This document shows, piece by piece, positions 40,928-50,256 of a stretch of DNA of 64,000 nt. Position 1 is the first letter of the stretch; each line of letters begins with the position of its first letter. Both the position numbers and the translations under genes were made by a program. The stretch comes from a virus. Location of the stretch: IMG/VR virus record IMGVR_UViG_3300031722_000011, positions 39,444 through 103,443 of that record. One strand, written 5' to 3'. The notes under the pieces are model-generated. The model did not search any database, was not told where the DNA came from, and worked only from the letters and a program-made list of their open reading frames with translations.

Positions 40928-41383
40928 ATGGCAATACATGAATATCCAATGGGCTTGGATTATAAAAATGGAGTTCAACAAATTAGTTGTCTTGAAAGGG
41001 ACTTTGGTGGGGTTCGTACTACAGGAATTAATTCAGGATCAACATGTAAAATCATAGACAAAGCATTTGAATTAGTTTACGAACAAGAAACTCAACAATG
41101 GTATAAACAAAAGGTATTAGCTAATGGTGAATTATTATCACCAGAAACTATAGAATTTCTATCAACAGATTGGATACTAATAGCATCTAATGATACAGAT
41201 TATGTTGAAGGATTGACACTATATAAATTAACTATTACACATAATTTGAATACTACTATATTTAATAGTTATGTTTATAATTCAGACAATGATGAAATGG
41301 CTTGTTATGGAGACACAACAGATGCTAATAATGTAAAAATAATAAGTAATGAAATTTTTAATGGAAAGGTGGTATTAATTTAA
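40928..41383 (+). CDS. fibre-cluster protein, unknown
   Basis: The 151-residue soluble protein has beta-rich character and many Asn/Thr residues (ITHNLNTTIFNSYVYNSDNDEM). It starts the second fibre cluster and is followed within one base by the propeller fibre gene. It may be a fibre adaptor or chaperone. No family is recognised. Confidence 0.5.
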   Translation: MAIHEYPMGLDYKNGVQQISCLERDFGGVRTTGINSGSTCKIIDKAFELVYEQETQQWYKQKVLANGELLSPETIEFLSTDWILIASNDTDYVEGLTLYKLTITHNLNTTIFNSYVYNSDNDEMACYGDTTDANNVKIISNEIFNGKVVLI

Positions 41384-41384
41384 T

Positions 41385-43055
41385 ATGAGAGAAAAAGATA
41401 TACAAATTCAATTATATAAAGTTGTTAATATTGAAAATACTATAGATGCTAAAATAGCAGAAAAAAGTGGTATTTCAAATCTCAATTCATTTACATCGGA
41501 TAACTTAACACAAGGAACAAATAATTTATATGCTACAAGTACCGAAAAAGCAAATTGGAATGCGAAAGCTAACCAATTAGATTTAAATACTACAAATGTA
41601 AATGTTACAAAAAATACTTTTGATATAGCTAATGTTAATGCATCCCTATCAGAAAAAGCGAATGAAATTATGAAAGCATCAATGCTTATAAACGCAACAA
41701 ATATTAATAATATTACAAATCCAAAAGTATTAGATATACCAACATACGACCTGAATCCAAGCGTAGGGCATCCAAGTATATTATATATTCAAGAAGGGTT
41801 TGCAGGGTTCAAATATTGGATGGCTTATACACCGTTTCCAGCAGAACCTAGAGAAAATCCTTGCGTAGTTGTAAGTAATGATGGAGAACATTGGATTAAT
41901 CCACCGTGGTTTACGAATCCGATTTTTTCAGCAACAGACGCAATTAATGATGGACTATCTTATAATTCTGACCCCGATATATTACTTATGAAAGATGGAA
42001 CAATTGGAGTCTATTGGAGAGGGTATAAGTCTAGTCCCAAAAGAGATGTTATTTACCTTAAAACTTTTAGCAAAGACACTTTAACATGGTCAGCTAGACA
42101 AATTGTAATAGATATCCCTACTTTTGCTTTAGCACCTTCTATACTATTAGAAAATGATGGTTCATATAGCATGTATAGTGTAGATACTAACTTAGCTACT
42201 AACCTGCAGGTTCAAAGACGTACATCTTTTGATGGCATAGTTTGGAGCGTACCAACGTCATGCATTCTTTCAACAGTAAATACAATATTTTCATGGCACA
42301 TTGAAGTTAGGAAAGTGTCAGATGGGTATATATTATTAAATTGTGATTCTGCTAGACACCTTATTTATTACAAGTCAACAGATGGTATTCATTTTAACGG
42401 TTCTAGTATACCACTAGTTCAAAGTAACAATTTAGGTTGGGATAACGGAGGATATTACCGAAGTAGTTTTTTAGTATTAGAAGAAAATCCATTAAAATTA
42501 TGGGTGTTTTTAACAGGTATGACTGATTCTACATCGTCAGCTACATGGAGAATAGGAAGCAAAATAGTAAATAAACTACCTATTTATTCAAATAGAAATA
42601 GTGCTAATTTAATTTTAAATCCTACTTTAACAACAGGGACTAGTGGAGTTGCTACAGGATTTACGTCTTCTAATATTGCGGGAATAACTTCCACGTATTC
42701 AATAGATGGTGGTCAAAAAATACAAATTACTGCGAGTACAGTTGCAAGTGCCTCATGTATAGGACAAACAATAACAACTATAGATTTATCAAAGACTTAT
42801 ACTATATCAGCGATATTAAAAACGTTGGGGAACGTTGTTGCACACATATATATAGATTGGTATAATGGTGCAACATATTTGAATACGACTGATGTAACAG
42901 CCGTGTCTAGCTATGAGTACGATTTAGTATCTAACACCACTATAACACCTTTAGCAAACTCTACTAAGTGTAAAATATCATTTGGAATACTACCACTGGC
43001 AATCGGCAACGTTGGTTCGGGTTGGTTTAAAGAAGTGGTATTTGTAGCTAATTAA
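41385..43055 (+). CDS. tail fibre with sialidase/GH43-like propeller and C-terminal carbohydrate-binding domain
   Basis: The 556-residue protein has an N-terminal anchor with coiled coil (about 1-100). Residues about 110-400 have repeated propeller features: PSILYIQEGFAGFKYWMAYTPF, NPCVVVSNDGEHW, DPDILLMKDGTIGVYWRG, RTSFDGIVWS and YKSTDGIHF. The NDG/TDG/FDG-W turns resemble BNR Asp-boxes. Residues about 400-556 look like a CBM4/9-type sandwich. It may recognise or cleave a surface glycan; catalytic residues are not certain. Confidence 0.6.
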   Translation: MREKDIQIQLYKVVNIENTIDAKIAEKSGISNLNSFTSDNLTQGTNNLYATSTEKANWNAKANQLDLNTTNVNVTKNTFDIANVNASLSEKANEIMKASMLINATNINNITNPKVLDIPTYDLNPSVGHPSILYIQEGFAGFKYWMAYTPFPAEPRENPCVVVSNDGEHWINPPWFTNPIFSATDAINDGLSYNSDPDILLMKDGTIGVYWRGYKSSPKRDVIYLKTFSKDTLTWSARQIVIDIPTFALAPSILLENDGSYSMYSVDTNLATNLQVQRRTSFDGIVWSVPTSCILSTVNTIFSWHIEVRKVSDGYILLNCDSARHLIYYKSTDGIHFNGSSIPLVQSNNLGWDNGGYYRSSFLVLEENPLKLWVFLTGMTDSTSSATWRIGSKIVNKLPIYSNRNSANLILNPTLTTGTSGVATGFTSSNIAGITSTYSIDGGQKIQITASTVASASCIGQTITTIDLSKTYTISAILKTLGNVVAHIYIDWYNGATYLNTTDVTAVSSYEYDLVSNTTITPLANSTKCKISFGILPLAIGNVGSGWFKEVVFVAN

Positions 43056-43060
43056 TTGAG

Positions 43061-43089
43061 TTGTTAAAATCTTAAACTAATGATATAAT
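43061..43089 (+). promoter_or_regulatory. promoter of the acetyltransferase gene
   Basis: TTGTTA, a 17-bp spacer and an extended -10 TGATATAAT (TATAAT 43084-43089), directly after the preceding fibre gene. Confidence 0.65.
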
Positions 43090-43125
43090 TAACTAAAATG
43101 CAATTAAATGGAAGGATAGTGCTAC

Positions 43126-43689
43126 ATGATTATGGGAATTAAAACTAAAATAAAGAAGTATTTACTTTTGAAATTAACAGGGCAAATTGATTTTGGCACT
43201 CTAATTAAAAGAGGTTTAAAAGTTGGTACAAATTTTAGTATGCAGAAAGAATGCATTATCGATGATTCGCATTGTTCATTAATAACTATAGGAAATAATG
43301 TTACTTTAGCCCCTAGAGTTCACATTCTTGCACATGATTCAAGTACTAAAATGTTTTTAGGTTATACTAAAATTGGAAAAGTTACCATTGAGGATAAAGT
43401 TTTTATTGGAGCAGGAAGTATAATATTACCTAATGTTAATATTGGTAGTAATGTAATAATAGGTGCTGGAAGTGTGGTAACACAGAGTATTCCAAATAAT
43501 TCAGTTGCAGTTGGCAATCCTTGCAAGCCAATAGGCAAGACTGATGAGTACATTGATAAAACTAAACAAAGTATGGAATCCAATCCAGTATTTGATGAAA
43601 CTTATACGCTTCGTTCTAAAGAGTATACCAAAGAAAAAGAACTTGATATGATTGAAAGAATTGGTGCTGGTTTAGGTTATATTGAATAG
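43126..43689 (+). CDS. hexapeptide-repeat acyltransferase (surface glycan O-acetyltransferase candidate)
   Basis: The 187-residue protein carries left-handed beta-helix repeats at about 70-150 (ITIGNNVTLAPRVHILAHDSS; VTIEDKVFIGAGSIILPNVNIGSNVIIGAGSVV; IPNNSVAVGNPCKPIG). The His in HILAHD is the likely catalytic base. This is typical of NodL/Maa/WbbJ-like acetyltransferases acting on sugars. It has its own promoter and terminator within a fibre cluster. It may alter host surface glycans in lysogens, complementing the SGNH hydrolase and deacetylase fibre. Confidence 0.8.
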   Translation: MIMGIKTKIKKYLLLKLTGQIDFGTLIKRGLKVGTNFSMQKECIIDDSHCSLITIGNNVTLAPRVHILAHDSSTKMFLGYTKIGKVTIEDKVFIGAGSIILPNVNIGSNVIIGAGSVVTQSIPNNSVAVGNPCKPIGKTDEYIDKTKQSMESNPVFDETYTLRSKEYTKEKELDMIERIGAGLGYIE

Positions 43690-43720
43690 TGAATTTATAC
43701 GTAATCGGGAAAATAGTTAA

Positions 43721-43751
43721 AGAGAGTAATTAGTTTTACTCTCTCTTTTTA
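43721..43751 (+). terminator. terminator of the acetyltransferase gene
   Basis: A perfect 9-bp stem AGAGAGTAA/TTACTCTCT with a 6-nt loop runs into CTTTTT. Confidence 0.8.
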
Positions 43752-43849
43752 TAATTAAAAACAAATTAAATGAACCAATTAAAATTCATATTTTAAAAGA
43801 ATATTACCCTTGAAAAATGGAGCATATTAAAGCATTGACGAGCATTTAA

Positions 43850-43904
43850 GAGTTATTTTATTAAAGATTATAAAATATTAAGGTAATTTTTAATAAAATA
43901 ACTC
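43850..43904 (+). repeat. 16-bp inverted repeat in the leader of the next gene
   Basis: GAGTTATTTTATTAAA and its perfect reverse complement are separated by 23 nt, about 38 nt before the ribosome binding site of the gene at 43959. It could be a leader hairpin or operator. Confidence 0.55.
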
Positions 43905-43958
43905 AATTAATATAATATATAGTTTTCATAAATAAAAATGATAAAGGAGGAATTTATT

Positions 43959-44768
43959 ATGTCATTTGATGCAGTACAATATGCGTTGGGTAAAAAAAAT
44001 AGAAAAGTTACATTACAAAGTAGTACAAACATAACAGTCGGTGGATTAAATGTTGATACAGAAATTAAAAATATGGATACAAATGACTTATTCACAACTA
44101 TGCTAATAAAAAGTTTAGCACCTAAGACAAAGCTTGAATTTTATGATTCATCAGATACTCTTATAGATCCTACAGTATTGAGAACTTCAGGGATACCATT
44201 ATTAATAAAAACAATAAAAGCAATATCAGAAAAATCTACCGAGTCTGACATTATCACAAGCATGGAAACATATTCAAATCCAGCAATAAGTGAATTTGCT
44301 AAATTAGATGTAGAACCAAATTCAGACTTAAATACATGGACTTTCAATGATATTACAATTGATGAAACAGTTACATTTTCTGTAATATCAACTAATAATC
44401 AAGGATTAATTGGAAAAAATAATACAACTTTTAATTTTGTAAATTGTTGTTATGCAGGAATTGTCCCTAGTACAACCACAATAACTTCAATATCCGAAAC
44501 AGATATAAAAAATGGTAAAAACATATTGCAACAAAAGAGTGATATAGATAATTTATTTACTGGAAATGGTAAAATGTTTTTTGCATATGAATCTACTTGG
44601 GGATATGCAAAATCAATAGTTGATGTACTAAATAATATGAATATCACAACTGCATTTGAGAAAAAAGAAATAGACATATCTAATATGAGTGGGACTGTAA
44701 AATATATAGTTTATTTAGCCAATATACGAGGTAATTATATTGGAAGCGAAGTTGCATTAAAGTTTTAA
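43959..44768 (+). CDS. fibre-cluster structural protein, unknown
   Basis: The start ATG at 43959 follows AAAGGAGG. The 269-residue beta-rich protein has stretches like LNTWTFNDITIDETVTFSVIS. No signal peptide or enzyme motif is seen. It probably connects or caps fibres. No family is recognised. Confidence 0.5.
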   Translation: MSFDAVQYALGKKNRKVTLQSSTNITVGGLNVDTEIKNMDTNDLFTTMLIKSLAPKTKLEFYDSSDTLIDPTVLRTSGIPLLIKTIKAISEKSTESDIITSMETYSNPAISEFAKLDVEPNSDLNTWTFNDITIDETVTFSVISTNNQGLIGKNNTTFNFVNCCYAGIVPSTTTITSISETDIKNGKNILQQKSDIDNLFTGNGKMFFAYESTWGYAKSIVDVLNNMNITTAFEKKEIDISNMSGTVKYIVYLANIRGNYIGSEVALKF

Positions 44769-44797
44769 AAATAATATTGTGAGGTGAAAATGGTTAA

Positions 44798-45568
44798 ATG
44801 AAAAGAATTAAAAATTATATAAAAGAAGGTATTAAGAAATTCATATTAGTTCTATTACATGATTATATCGAAAAAATAAAAGAAGATATAAAAAAAGAAT
44901 CACTGGAAAGTAATATAATATATATTGAAAATAATATGTCTAAAAAAATATATGAAAATATAGGTGATATTAATATAATTACAAATGATATTGAAAGCAA
45001 ATTTGATAGTAAAATAGTAAAATTGATGGAAGTTATTAATGATAATAATAATTCTTTATCAGTTAGTATTCGAGATGTAATGAATAATATAAACAAATTA
45101 CAAAAGGAATTAGAAGAGTTTAAGAGATTGTTAGATTGTAAAGATAATGAATTATCAGATAAAATAGATGATAATTGCAAAACAATTAAAATAACTTTAA
45201 GTGATGAATTATCTATAAAAGAAAAAGAAATATTAGATTTTATAAGTCATTATAAAGAAGAAATTAATGATAAGATAAATGTTGTAAATGATTTTGTAAA
45301 AGAAATTAAAGAGAATGATAATTTGAGGTTATTGGAGATACAAAAAACTACTGAAGACGTAAATATTATTAGAGAGACATCACAATCAAAACAAATTAAT
45401 GAACAATATGTATCGTTTCCTAATGAAAATATTATAGGCAATGGGGATAAAGAAGTTAAAGATGGAACTATATCTTATGACTATTCAGGTAGTCAAATTA
45501 TTGAAAGAGTGTATTTTGATGGAGAGTGCGACAACCAAATAATAATACAAAAGAAGTACAAACAGTAA
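44798..45568 (+). CDS. coiled-coil fibre shaft protein, possibly frame-disrupted at its end
   Basis: The 256-residue protein is nearly all coiled coil (KKIYENIGDINIITNDIESKFDSKIVKLME...), rich in Lys/Glu/Asn. The last 40 residues turn beta-rich (TISYDYSGSQIIERVYFDGE). The frame ends shortly after, while the -1 frame stays open for a further stretch (45526-45726) with matching character. The gene may therefore be frameshifted, naturally or by mutation. Confidence 0.55.
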   Translation: MKRIKNYIKEGIKKFILVLLHDYIEKIKEDIKKESLESNIIYIENNMSKKIYENIGDINIITNDIESKFDSKIVKLMEVINDNNNSLSVSIRDVMNNINKLQKELEEFKRLLDCKDNELSDKIDDNCKTIKITLSDELSIKEKEILDFISHYKEEINDKINVVNDFVKEIKENDNLRLLEIQKTTEDVNIIRETSQSKQINEQYVSFPNENIIGNGDKEVKDGTISYDYSGSQIIERVYFDGECDNQIIIQKKYKQ

Positions 45569-45726
45569 AAAATTATGTAAATATAGATAATATTACAAGA
45601 GAATTTGACAAAGATTTAATATTTTCTAAGGATAAATCAATTATTATTACAGATAGTTTAAATCACGATGATAAATATAAAATAATAATAAAGAGTTCAA
45701 ATATATTTTTAGAGAAAATAAAATAG
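45526..45726 (+). CDS. possible -1 frame continuation of the coiled-coil protein
   Basis: A 66-residue frame overlaps the upstream gene by 43 nt in the -1 frame. It would begin at GTG with no proper ribosome binding site, so it probably represents the original C-terminus (KDKSIIITDSLNHDDKYKIIIKSSNIFLE) reached by frameshifting. No canonical slippery heptamer is visible in the overlap; a small indel is equally likely. A separate gene is the less likely reading. Confidence 0.4.
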   Translation: MRQPNNNTKEVQTVKNYVNIDNITREFDKDLIFSKDKSIIITDSLNHDDKYKIIIKSSNIFLEKIK

Positions 45727-45742
45727 AAAGGAGATATTTTAA

Positions 45743-48700
45743 ATGAGTGATTTTTTAAAAGGAAATCCGTTAATAATGCCAAATTATTTTCTTGGAGATG
45801 TACCAATGGATACGAAGACAAAAGCATCCTCAGTATCGGAAGTTTTGACAGTTCTTGCAAAAGAAAATAGATATACAGGATTGACAATATATTGTGAATT
45901 AGAAGAAGAATTTTATTGCTTTAAGACTGGAATTGAAGATTCTGATTTTATAAAAACAGGTGGTTCTACTTCACTTATTAAAGTTGCAAATTTTGCTTCA
46001 TTGCCTACTATAAACCAAGACTCTACTGCTATATACATAGCATTAGATACAATGATTGAATACATATGGAATGTTAATATTTGGAGTACATTTAAAAACA
46101 TAGCAGATAATATCTCGTTTAATAATAGTCCAAATGGTACTAATATTTATCCTACTGATTATCAAACTGTGCAAAAAGTTTTGGAACAAAATAAAAAAGA
46201 AGTTGATTTAAAAGTAGATAAAATAGATGTTGTAACAGTTGCTACTCCGAATAAAATATTAAAATTAGATGAAAATAGTAAATTACCTACAAGTATAACA
46301 GGTGATTCTGATACGATTGATGGAAAGCATGTAGATGATACAAAGACTGGAATAGATGCTACTACAAATAATGCATTATGGACAGCAAATAAAGTTAAAA
46401 ATTATGTAGATACACAAGATAATTTAAAACAGAATATTATAGAAAATACGTTGACTACGACAACTAAAACTATACCTTTGGCAATCAATGAAGTAAATAC
46501 TGTAATAACTAATCATAAATCAGATACTAATAATCCTCATTTAACTACTAAAAGTCAAGTTGGATTAGGAAATGTAGATAATATTCAGCAAATACCAATA
46601 AATCAAAAAGGTGTTGCAAATGGAGTAGCTACTTTAGACTCAAGTGGGTTAGTTCCATCTATTCAACTGCCTAGTTATGTGGATGATGTTTTAGAATTTA
46701 TGAATCTAGCTAGTTTTCCAACTACAGGCGAAACAGGGAAAATATACGTAGATAAAACTACAAATAAAACATATAGATGGAGTGGTTCTGTATACACATA
46801 TATTACTAGTGGTGCAGTTGATAGTGTTAATGGTAAAACAGGCGTTGTTGCTTTGACAAAAGCTGACTTTAGTGATTTGAATTTAGTCGATAACATAGCA
46901 GATGCAAATAAGAATGTCTTAAGTGCAACAAAGCTTACAACTACAAGAGCTATTTCTTACACAGGAGATGTAATTGGATCAAATACCTTTAATGGTTCTG
47001 TTGATGTAACTACACCTATGACATTAGCTAATAGTGGGGTAACGGTAGGAACTTATACGAAAGTTACAGTTGATTCAAAAGGACGGACTACTAGTGGAAC
47101 AAATTTAATAGCTACAGATATTCCTATCTTAACATCTTCAAAAATTTCTGATTTTGATACACAAGTTAGAACAAGTACGTTAAATCAAATGGCAAGTCCT
47201 ACAGTAGATTTGTCAATAAATAATAAAAAAATAGTAAATGTTGCCAACCCAACACTATCTACAGATGCAGTTAATAAATCATATTCAGATACACAGGATG
47301 CACTTAAACAAAATATAACCGAAAACACACTAACAACAATTAATAAAACTATACCAACGGCTATAAACGAAGTAAATACTACATTAAATTTAAAAGTAGA
47401 TAAGGTTACAGGGAAGAGTTTAGTTTTAGATACAGAAATAACTAAATTAGCTACTATTGCAAACGGTGCAGAAGTTAATGTACAAGCTGATTGGAATAAC
47501 ACTGTTATAACCGATGATAGTTATATTAAGAATAAGCCAGATTTAGATTTGTACCAAACTAGAATAGATGATAGTTTACCAACTGCTAATAAAAACGTTG
47601 TAGGTTCAATTGGAGAAGTTTGTTTAAGTATGACTCTACAAGGACTTAAACCTTTATATGAAACACATCCATTTGGAAATAGTACAAGTGTAACTCAGTC
47701 ACAAATACAATCATGGTTTGATAATAATGCTTATCTTATAAATTTTGAAAGTTATGACACAATAAACCCTTCTACAGACTGCAATGTATCGATAGGTTGT
47801 GATGAAGGTTATGTATTATGGTTAGGTAGTAACACATGGTATTATAGTTTAAATAATGGAAGTGGTGACTATTGGTCTAATATGACACCTATGGCATCTA
47901 AAGGAGATTTTACTCTAGGGGAAATAACAATGATTGCAATGGGTAAAAAATTTATACCAACTAAAGCTGATTTGACTCACTCACATGTTAAGTCTGATAT
48001 TACAGATTTCGCACATACTCATGTAAAAAGTGATATAAGTAATTTTTCTCATACACATACTAAATCAGATATAACAAACTTTACACACACACATTTAAAA
48101 GCAGATATCACTGATTTAACTAATGTTACTCAATCTGCTAATGGTTTAATGATTCCTACTGATAAAACAAAATTAGATAATATTTACTCATTATCTTCTT
48201 CTAGTAGAGATTTTAAAACTGCATATAGTGCCAGTGGCGTATATAGGATGGCAAACCCACTTAGTAATATTCCCCCAGGTTATGAGCAAGTATACGGTGA
48301 TTTTTGGGTAGATGTTAAATATCTTGATGCTAATAATCAAAACCTAACTGTTTATGATATTAAATCTTCTGCTATTTGGAGATTATCTTGTGTTGCTGGA
48401 ACATGGAGTGAATGGTCTAGATTAGACTATGGTACTTCAGCTTCTTCTGATAAAATAAATTCACCTGATACTAGGGGAGTATCAGGTTATTCACTTCCAT
48501 CAGACTATATATCAAAAGGCAAAGGTGTTATGTACGAGTTTAAAAATATTACAAATATAGCATTAAGTCCTACAACTTTTCCAGTAATAGGTACAATGTC
48601 GTTTTGTCAAGTAGAAACAAAAATACCTTGGAATGATTCTAGTGGGGGGGGGTATCCTACACAAACAGCTACTTGTTCAGGATATGTTTTCACAAGAACT

Positions 48701-49069
48701 GGTACTAGTGGCTCTACTTGGGGAAATTGGACACAGTTTATGACAGTTCCAGCTAGTGTTGATTACGTTATAGAAACATGGAGAAGTGGAACAGAATGGA
48801 GAAGAACATATAATAGTGGTTGGGTAGAACAAGGTGGATATGTTACTATTAAATCAGATAGTAGTACGGTTATAACACTTCCTATTACTATGGCTGATGT
48901 CAACTATTCAATAATGACTAGTGTAAATTGTACTAATTCAACAGGGGGTAGTTCAGATGCTTCTTACTATGGAAGCGTGACTACTACTGGATTTACACTT
49001 TATAGTGATTATGCTAGTAACTCATATAAGTCTGGTATAAGATGGGAAGTTAAAGGACAAAAAGCATAA
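45743..49069 (+). CDS. large tail fibre/receptor-binding protein
   Basis: The 1108-residue protein has a beta-rich N-terminal anchor (about 1-120). Alternating coiled-coil and triple-strand repeats follow (NKVKNYVDTQDNLKQNIIENTLTT...). A His-rich repeat HSHVKSDITDFAHTHVKSDI at about 745-795 is typical of metal-stabilised fibre shafts. C-terminal pyocin-knob-like repeats (about 820-1040) end in a tip WRSGTEWRRTYNSGWVEQGGY. A run of nine G residues at 48644-48652 lies in the knob region (codons for SGGGY). Confidence 0.75.
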   Translation: MSDFLKGNPLIMPNYFLGDVPMDTKTKASSVSEVLTVLAKENRYTGLTIYCELEEEFYCFKTGIEDSDFIKTGGSTSLIKVANFASLPTINQDSTAIYIALDTMIEYIWNVNIWSTFKNIADNISFNNSPNGTNIYPTDYQTVQKVLEQNKKEVDLKVDKIDVVTVATPNKILKLDENSKLPTSITGDSDTIDGKHVDDTKTGIDATTNNALWTANKVKNYVDTQDNLKQNIIENTLTTTTKTIPLAINEVNTVITNHKSDTNNPHLTTKSQVGLGNVDNIQQIPINQKGVANGVATLDSSGLVPSIQLPSYVDDVLEFMNLASFPTTGETGKIYVDKTTNKTYRWSGSVYTYITSGAVDSVNGKTGVVALTKADFSDLNLVDNIADANKNVLSATKLTTTRAISYTGDVIGSNTFNGSVDVTTPMTLANSGVTVGTYTKVTVDSKGRTTSGTNLIATDIPILTSSKISDFDTQVRTSTLNQMASPTVDLSINNKKIVNVANPTLSTDAVNKSYSDTQDALKQNITENTLTTINKTIPTAINEVNTTLNLKVDKVTGKSLVLDTEITKLATIANGAEVNVQADWNNTVITDDSYIKNKPDLDLYQTRIDDSLPTANKNVVGSIGEVCLSMTLQGLKPLYETHPFGNSTSVTQSQIQSWFDNNAYLINFESYDTINPSTDCNVSIGCDEGYVLWLGSNTWYYSLNNGSGDYWSNMTPMASKGDFTLGEITMIAMGKKFIPTKADLTHSHVKSDITDFAHTHVKSDISNFSHTHTKSDITNFTHTHLKADITDLTNVTQSANGLMIPTDKTKLDNIYSLSSSSRDFKTAYSASGVYRMANPLSNIPPGYEQVYGDFWVDVKYLDANNQNLTVYDIKSSAIWRLSCVAGTWSEWSRLDYGTSASSDKINSPDTRGVSGYSLPSDYISKGKGVMYEFKNITNIALSPTTFPVIGTMSFCQVETKIPWNDSSGGGYPTQTATCSGYVFTRTGTSGSTWGNWTQFMTVPASVDYVIETWRSGTEWRRTYNSGWVEQGGYVTIKSDSSTVITLPITMADVNYSIMTSVNCTNSTGGSSDASYYGSVTTTGFTLYSDYASNSYKSGIRWEVKGQKA
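48644..48652 (+). repeat. G9 homopolymer inside the fibre gene
   Basis: Nine consecutive G residues encode Gly-Gly-Gly in a genome of about one quarter G+C. Loss or gain of one G would shift frame and truncate the fibre tip. For example, with eight Gs the new frame stops within about 35 codons. Confidence 0.85.
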
Positions 49070-49105
49070 TAAATTAAAATAAAAATAGAAAGGAATGGTG
49101 AGAAA

Positions 49106-49312
49106 ATGGCAGTTGTAAGGACTAAAGAAGGATATCAAATCAACTCTCCAACCAAGGAATTTACTGCAAACGAAGGAGATATATTTCCAGATAATACAAA
49201 TAATTTACAAGGATGGATTCAAAATGGGAGTTGTATGAATTTAATAATGGATAATAATAGTTTAAAAGTATTAATGTTTAATGAAAAAAATAACGTATGG
49301 TTTGAAATATAA
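49106..49312 (+). CDS. small fibre-cluster protein, unknown
   Basis: The 68-residue protein (MAVVRTKEGYQINSPTKEF...) with a GAAAGGAATGGTG ribosome binding site is the last gene of the second fibre cluster. Two strand-turn segments suggest a small beta-fold. It may be a fibre assembly or tip protein; no motif is seen. Confidence 0.5.
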   Translation: MAVVRTKEGYQINSPTKEFTANEGDIFPDNTNNLQGWIQNGSCMNLIMDNNSLKVLMFNEKNNVWFEI

Positions 49313-49783
49313 ATAAGTAATAAATTAACTTGATAAAACTGCCCTTTTACAATGATAAATTATAACAGAATAGTGAGTAGAAAAATATCGTGGGTTACTC
49401 TCCTACTCACTAAATATGTTTGTGCAATTTAGTATTAAATATTTATTATATCATATGTTGAGATTTTATGGAACAGATAGAGAAATAAATTTAAGTGTCA
49501 GAAATTATTTATACTTGTAATTGTGCTACTGAAAGCTATTTAAATTGATGATTAATAGTCAAAGTCAAAGTAAGTCAGTAAATGACTAAGTAGATTTGTA
49601 AATTGACCAAGTAAGTTAGAAATAATGCTTATAAACGTGATGAACAGGTAATTTTATAGTTGGAATTTGGAATAAGTAGTTTCAAGTAATGACCTAGTAG
49701 ATTATTACGACCGTTCTCGTTGTGGTTAGTTGGTCTTAAATGTGGGTGATGGTTAATGATATGGGCGAACGAGAAATATAAAG
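49313..49783. other. non-coding region with inverted repeats and short iterated words
   Basis: No gene was found in these 470 bases. AGTGAGTAG/CTACTCACT (49372-49380, 49403-49411) forms a 9-bp hairpin. TTCTCGTT/AACGAGAA (49714-49721, 49768-49775) brackets a more G-rich segment. Between them, short words such as GTCAAA, AAGTCAG and AAGTAG recur around 49560-49625. It could hold an origin, recombination site or RNA; nothing allows a choice. Confidence 0.4.
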
Positions 49784-49814
49784 AAAGTAGAAAAGTTTTA
49801 CACTCTCCTACTTT
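49784..49814 (-). terminator. terminator of the RHH regulator gene
   Basis: On the minus strand the 7-bp stem AAAGTAG/CTACTTT is followed by TTCTTTATATTT. Confidence 0.55.
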
Positions 49815-50055
49815 AATATAATCTTACCTTGTTAAGAAATTCATGTACACTCTCTTCTGATTTTAATATATCAATCAACATAACATCTAACATTTTGCTC
49901 ATAGGATAGTTTGTTAATTCAGATATTTCTTCAAAATCAGATAATAAATCATCCCTTACCATTGTACTTAATCTACGTCGTTTACCTAATTTAGTATAAT
50001 CATTAGCATATTTTATGTTGAATTTATTACCATTAGCACCTCTCATTGTTCTCAT
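49813..50055 (-). CDS. ribbon-helix-helix-like regulator
   Basis: The 80-residue basic protein (MRTMRGANGNKFNIKYANDY) has STMVRDDLLSDFEEISELTNYPMSKMLDVMLIDIL at about 30-64. This fits a CopG/Arc-type strand-helix-helix fold. GAGGTG precedes the ATG. The gene is divergent from the resolvase gene, with its own promoter (50081-50109), and may control both. Confidence 0.6.
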   Translation of the reverse strand: MRTMRGANGNKFNIKYANDYTKLGKRRRLSTMVRDDLLSDFEEISELTNYPMSKMLDVMLIDILKSEESVHEFLNKVRLY

Positions 50056-50080
50056 ATGTAAATATCACCTCTTTTTATAC

Positions 50081-50109
50081 ATTATAACATATGGACAGTT
50101 ATTGTACAA
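50081..50109 (-). promoter_or_regulatory. promoter of the RHH regulator gene
   Basis: On the minus strand TTGTAC (plus 50104-50109), a 17-bp spacer and an extended -10 TGTTATAAT (TATAAT at plus 50081-50086). Confidence 0.65.
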
Positions 50110-50256
50110 GCGTGATACTAGCAGAAAATGATGTTTTCCCGATAGTGTAATGGTAGTTAATAGAATGTTGTTTATAGTATATGTAGTAAGGGTTTAGTAA
50201 TTGTACATAGGTTTTAGAATTTTAAAAAATACGAAATTAGAAAAGGAGAAAATATT

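Noticed and set aside
50138-50175. tRNA-like start (TCCCGATAGTGTAATGGTAG)
   Set aside because: The D-arm-like words look convincing, but no matching acceptor 3' strand, anticodon stem or T-loop follows.
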